NCBI GenBank assembly: GCA_905250075.1
Contig: CAJNOP010000077.1
Coordinates: forward strand, 68,651-132,650
Length of the DNA stretch: 64,000 bases
Origin: Rotaria sp. Silwood1
Taxonomy: Eukaryota; Rotifera; Eurotatoria; Philodinida; Philodinidae
Direction of reading: 5' to 3'
The notes below the pieces were generated by a model, which made no database searches, was not told the origin of the DNA, and worked only from the letters and a program-made list of their open reading frames with translations. Position 1 is the first letter of the stretch. Every line of letters starts with the position of its first letter. Positions 59,213 through 64,000 of the stretch are shown here, piece by piece. The translations under genes and the position numbers were made by a program.

Positions 59213-60426
59213 ATGACGATGAAACGTATTCAACCAGATTGGTCATTTAAAATTTTACTTATTGGTGATAGTGGTGTTGGTAAAACATGTTTAATGTTTC
59301 GATTTGCTGGTATGTATAGAATTATTGATCTATTTCTTTTGTAATTACAAAGTGTTAAATCTTTTTAATCTTCATATATACATATATATTAAATAATTCA
59401 AATCAGCTGCTTGTATGAGAAAAGGTCAAGGTTTAAATTTTCTATATTGTCTTTTTTTTAGTTCTGTGTCAGCATGATCTAGTAGTAGGGTTATATAACT
59501 AAAGAATTCTATGAGATTTTAAACCGGAAAAAAGAATCAAAATTAATAAATATATTAAGTGAAGAAAAGCAACTTGTATTTTTCTTTTGAAAGTATTATT
59601 TTACATATGAGGTAGAATAGAATTAATTGTAAAATTTTTATTGATAAACAAGAATATATTCTTCGTAGAATTAGTCTGTTATTAATATACCACTAAACTA
59701 ACAATTATATTGAATATTATAACTATACTTTACATAATGTTTTTCTATTTCTCGTCTAATAGACAACATGTTTGCTGAATCATTTACACCTACAATAGGA
59801 ATTGATTTTAAAATAAAAACATTACGTGTACGAGATAAAACAGTTAAACTACAACTATGGGATACAGCTGGTCAAGAAAAATTCTTCAATATAACTCGAT
59901 CTTATTATGTAAGTTAATTTTAATATTTAGATGTTCTTGTTTTTTCTTCTTATTAATTAATATGTTTCTTTTTTTGTTTGTTTGCTTGTTTTTAAAGCGT
60001 AATGCTGATGCAATAATTCTTGTTTATGATCGTACAGATGCAAGTTCATTTCAAAATATAGCACGATGGATGAGAAATATTGATGAAAATGCTCCTGATG
60101 ATGTTGTACGAATATTAGTTGGTAATAAAAGTGATCTTCATGATCGTCTTATTGTATCAACACATGAAGGAAAATTATTAGCTGATAAATTTCGTGTTGA
60201 TTTTTTTGAAACAAGTGCAAAATCTGATACAAGTCCAACTGTATCAAAAATGTTTTATTTTCTAACAGAAAAATTACTTGATCAAAAACAAGAAGCTGCT
60301 TTACGTGAACAACAATCAACATCAATACATCAAACAGGAAATATTAGTTTAACAAATAATTCATCAGAATCAACGTATGGAAAATTACTTGGTTGTTGTT
60401 CATCAACTAGGACTGTCGATGATTGA
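59213..60426 (+). CDS. Rab-family small GTPase, Rab8/10-like core, unusual C-terminus (3 exons, 223 aa)
   Basis: Membrane-traffic GTPase. Exons 59213-59309, 59763-59908, 59998-60426; 672 nt in frame. All nucleotide-binding motifs are present: G1 GDSGVGKT (18-25), switch [10 protein letters not shown] (41-49) with the effector Thr, G3 WDTAGQE (65-71), G4 NKSD (124-127), G5 ETSAK (152-156). The core is nearest Rab8/Rab10/Rab1 by eye ([22 protein letters not shown]). The oddity is the tail: the only cysteine pair, GCC at 213-215, is followed by eight more residues (SSTRTVDD) before the stop, whereas Rab geranylgeranylation needs cysteines at or within about three residues of the end. Intron 1 (453 bp) is long for this locus. 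An acceptor-like ATTTTTAG lies about 19 nt upstream of the ATG. Confidence 0.92.
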
Positions 60427-63400
60427 AATTTTCTTTTTCTTTTTTTTCTTTTTCTATTCATTTGTCTTGTACATATACGTATATAAGTATATATATACAT
60501 ATATATATTATCAATGTTTATAGTCTAGCATTCTATTCTTCTCGAAAAGTCTAATGTATTATGTTTTGGACATAATTTATTCAAATGAAATTTTCCATAT
60601 ATTTTAATGTCATAGAAAATGTTGACAGTAGACTTCAATATGACATAAATAGAATTTTATTTTGAGTTATTGAATCATTCTGAGAAATCTAAAAAAAAAA
60701 AAGAACGAACCAGTTCATCTAGTTGTTAAGAACTTAAACGTATATAAAACAATAGATAGATAGAATTCAATATATTCGAATATTGCCATGAGATATTTAT
60801 TAATCTATTACGTCGAAAAAAAAACACAATTAATCGTTATTCTTTGTTAATATAAAAATTTTTAATAATTTTTTAAGATTTCATAAATGTACAATTCTAG
60901 TTAAGTTCATTCTCTTCAGTTTTAGAAGATTTATCATGAATAATTTCACTTGAGAAAACAACAGGTGCTTATCTGTTATCAATTGAATAGTACGTCATTT
61001 GCACCAAATTCAATGACACTTATCAATATACACCATCATCGACATATATTTGTATAAATTTCATTTGTCATGTTCAAGCAATATATTCTTTATAAAACTG
61101 AATAATATGATATTGTATTAGTTCATTCATGTATTTCGTTTGAAGTATAATAGACAGAACAAAGAATCGATTTAAAATTCATTTATTAACCTTGGTAACT
61201 AGAGATAAATTGTGACTGACATCCTTTTAATTCGATCTCATATTTATACAACTAAACTGTTAGACTTTTATAGAATAGCTCTTTCTTACATTTAGAGTTA
61301 CATAATTATATTTGAATAACATGAAAGGTGGTACTACTATGTTAAGAACTTGTTTTTATTAAATATTGATTCTATTCTACGTAATAATACTAAACCAATC
61401 GATATAAATCGTCTGAATCAAATATACTTCATTCTATTCAAATAGAATCATTCATAAAATATTATAAACATGTTAGCAGTTCAATTATGTAATAATAATT
61501 ATGTAACACCTAATCTTACACATGACAACAACATATTTCTAATGATCAATTTATGATTATTTGTAGTTGTTACGTTTGAAGGTTCTTGAAACAATTATGA
61601 AAAAGTAAAAAGTCTCATTGACGTATCACCATACAACTATTTATATAAGCTTCTTAAAATACTACAAATTTATTTTCAAGTACTTATAAATAACTAAAGA
61701 CTATAATCTATTGATTAAAACATCAAATTATTGTGTAATTCAATATTTGATTTGAGAGATAAACTAATATTTATTTTGTTGTTTATTCAAAAAAAAAATA
61801 ATTTCTCTCATATAACTACATATTCTTTCATGATTCATTCGATAAATACTAGTCGAAAAAAAAACTTGTTAAAAATCAAGTATGCGTTATTCTTTTGAAT
61901 TTTATTACTCTTTAGATACATGAAATATGGTGAATTTCATAATAGTTCTTTTACTTCAAAATTGTTCTATACTTTTTCGTTGGTGATAATAAGCCGAACA
62001 ATGAAAATAATTAAAAACAAAATCAAGAGTTAATCGTATTCAACAAAATTTAATACTTATTGAAAAATTTGTATTTGATATTTCATATTAAATTACAATA
62101 GATGATATTTTGATTTAGATTCAATAATATATTAGAATTTCATATCTATACAACTTTTTATTTATTACAAATTGGTATATATGAGACTGTGGAAAATTAC
62201 AAATTATGATCAATTTTTATCAAGTCTTTGATTGTTGACTTCTGAGTTTCGAAGAAAAAATATCAGAAAATGGAAATTGAATAAGAAATGTTACTTCTAG
62301 GCATCAAATTAATATTTTAACTGGTACAATGACAGTAATTTTTCGTTTTACTCCAATGTCGTATTTTTAAACCTATCTTCTGATTGTTCTGCAATTTTCG
62401 AAATGGTACGATTCAAAATAAGAGTTAATTACTTTAAATTTTGAAGAACTCTGTCAATTTATAGAATTTTAGTCACCATGATTGTGTTTCTCAACAAACT
62501 ATTGTGTTCAAACCTCAATAGAGTTGCCAACTCCAGACGACTCGAATGGAGTACATAATTATGTCAAAAAAAAATGATCCAGCATTGGGATTATGGTTGA
62601 AAAAAACGTATTCATTAGTCAAGCAAATCCTATTATTTTATTTCATTATGCAAGATGTAGCGTGCAACATTTAATTATTTATGAGAAAATAAATTCACAT
62701 TAATTCTATTTTGTCAAGAGGAAAAAAGTGAACATACTGCACTGTATGCCCTAGATATATCAAAGCTATTCTTTAGAATTTGTTAGTTATTTCATGTCTA
62801 CTATTAACATGTGGTACGAACATATTAGTTTGAGTTCATTTTATTTAATTCTGACTGACAATTCATCTTACTTCATAATTTCTTATATAAAATGAGCCCA
62901 ACGTATATGGAGGTTAATATTAGACTTGAAATAGCTAAAATATTCTAATAGAAGATAACTTTGACATACTATTGAAGTATGGAATTTTCGATTTTTCTCA
63001 TAAATTCTTTTTAGACAACATGGTAAAAATCTTTCAGTAAAACATATACTAACTGTTCAATTCAACTGACGCCAAGTGTTTCATATAACTGTATTTTTAT
63101 TTACTTTTCGCAATATTTGATCATTTTTGATTAATATTGTACGAATATATAAATTCAATTTAATGAAATTTTCAATGTAACAGCAACTATATTAATTATG
63201 AAATGTGGGGTTGATGTTCATATGACTGAGATCGCCTTCTGAAAATACATTCAGGTAAGGAATTGAATAGACGCTTGTGCTCTAATTGATCGCGATCATA
63301 CAATCTGTATGTAGTGTTAGAATACTTCTTTTTCATTTTCATAATTGTTTATATATAATATTTGACAGTTCTAGACAACTTACTGACGATTATTTGTCTC

Positions 63401-63799
63401 AAATCATTCGTCCGATAGCATGTTGTGACATACATCTATTTTTGTCATTAGTTACTATGTATGAAGAGTGTCCAGAGCTATAGCTAGTATTAATTGTGCA
63501 GATAATTAATTGATTAACATTAACAATTACAAATAATCAAAAAAGATATAATCGACTCCCGAAATTTTAATAATGAAAGTTTAGATACATAGCAATTTTT
63601 AGAAATAAGGAAGTGTTGATTTATAATTTTGTTCATGTTATGATGATAAAGAAAGCGAAAAAAAAATATATATAGAGAGACAGAGAGGGAATACAGGCAT
63701 TAATTATCGCGTTTATGTACACAACGAAAAGAACAAAACAATTAACTAGACTGTTCGCATAGGAAGACAAGCCTGGCAATAGTTTGAATAAAGATTCTT
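60427..63799. other. Intergenic, ~3.4 kb, AT-rich
   Basis: No gene or mobile element supported. It contains the 63400-63495 stretch related to 57455-57600. The rest is AT-rich with a (TA)n patch at about 60478-60510 after the Rab gene. Confidence 0.4.
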
Positions 63800-63964
63800 T
63801 TATTCTTTTATATGATTGCGAAGTAAACGAAGAAATTCGTCACGATTTTCTGGTGTTAATTCTAAGACTTGTTGTAAAATTTTATGTGGTGATGCAATAC
63901 GTGCAAATGTTGATATATAAACATTAGTAAATAATGCCATAATTATTTGACAATCAAATCGATC
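63800..63964 (-). CDS. Last exon of an unidentified gene (54 aa shown, cut by window edge)
   Basis: On the minus strand a good acceptor (TTTTTTGCTTCAATAG) at 63965-63980 opens a 165 nt, in-phase terminal exon ending TAA at 63800. It encodes two amphipathic helices (DRFDCQIIMALFTNVYIS..., ILQQVLELTPENRDEFLRLL), with a basic end (RNHIKE). The helical pattern could be the last HEAT/ARM-type repeat of a large protein, but I do not recognise it. An AATAAA-like signal follows the stop on the minus strand. The rest of the gene lies beyond 64000. Confidence 0.7.
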   Translation of the reverse strand, partial: DRFDCQIIMALFTNVYISTFARIASPHKILQQVLELTPENRDEFLRLLRNHIKE

Positions 63965-64000
63965 CTATTGAAGCAAAAAAGAAAAACAAAACTCGAAAAT

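Noticed and set aside
1..64000. CRISPR array, bacterial operon or phage
   Set aside because: The window is clearly eukaryotic (GT-AG introns, PEN-2, TIM14, Rab); the regular repeats are satellites or transposon subterminal arrays without spacer structure.

Overview
This is an AT-rich animal nuclear contig. The intron-dense genes have mostly 40-100 bp GT-AG introns, and at least two intronless or intron-poor genes look bacterial or fungal. Many short terminal-inverted-repeat (TIR) transposons are present, and there is a TGTGGG-type G-rich tract like the telomere repeat reported for Adineta. I infer a bdelloid rotifer or a close relative. This rests on style and gene content, not on a database match.

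Layout. 1-15 kb has no intact gene. It holds a ~161 bp tandem satellite, a broken DDE transposase, a 1.26 kb near-perfect palindromic element that itself carries a TTAA-flanked insertion, a diverged 500 bp duplication, and at least four other TIR elements. 15.4-24.6 kb (minus) is one complete 29-exon ABCA lipid-type ABC transporter; my exon model closes in frame at 1,733 aa. 24.6-30.4 kb is gene-poor and has a 100-N assembly gap. 30.5-35.7 kb (minus) has two intronless ORFs that look horizontally acquired: a helical-barrel, glycosidase/cyclase-like protein and an AceTr (GPR1/FUN34/YaaH) acetate transporter. 38.6-39.7 kb is a hAT-like non-autonomous element with an exact 8-bp target duplication and an internal G-rich telomere-like tract. 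41.4-44.6 kb (minus) is an 8-exon type I membrane protein with a MITE in intron 4. 47.4-48.1 kb is a probable gene relic.

49-64 kb is the conserved-gene end: a serine beta-lactamase-like hydrolase (minus), tRNA-Thr(AGU) (minus), mitochondrial ornithine aminotransferase (minus, 9 exons, 434 aa), PEN-2 of gamma-secretase (plus), TIM14/DNAJC19 of the mitochondrial import motor (plus, only 143 bp after PEN-2), a Rab-family GTPase with an odd C-terminus (plus), and the last exon of an unidentified gene (minus) cut by the window edge.

The genes do not form one pathway; this is an ordinary eukaryotic neighbourhood. Three themes stand out. (1) Several unrelated TIR elements share one design: short TIRs plus arrays of palindromic subterminal motifs. 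(2) Most genes have a splice-acceptor-like TTTNAG within about 0-20 nt upstream of the ATG, which fits spliced-leader trans-splicing or 5'UTR introns. (3) A nested transposon insertion can be proved by mirror arithmetic within a palindrome. Exon boundaries were worked out by hand from GT-AG sites and reading-frame closure.
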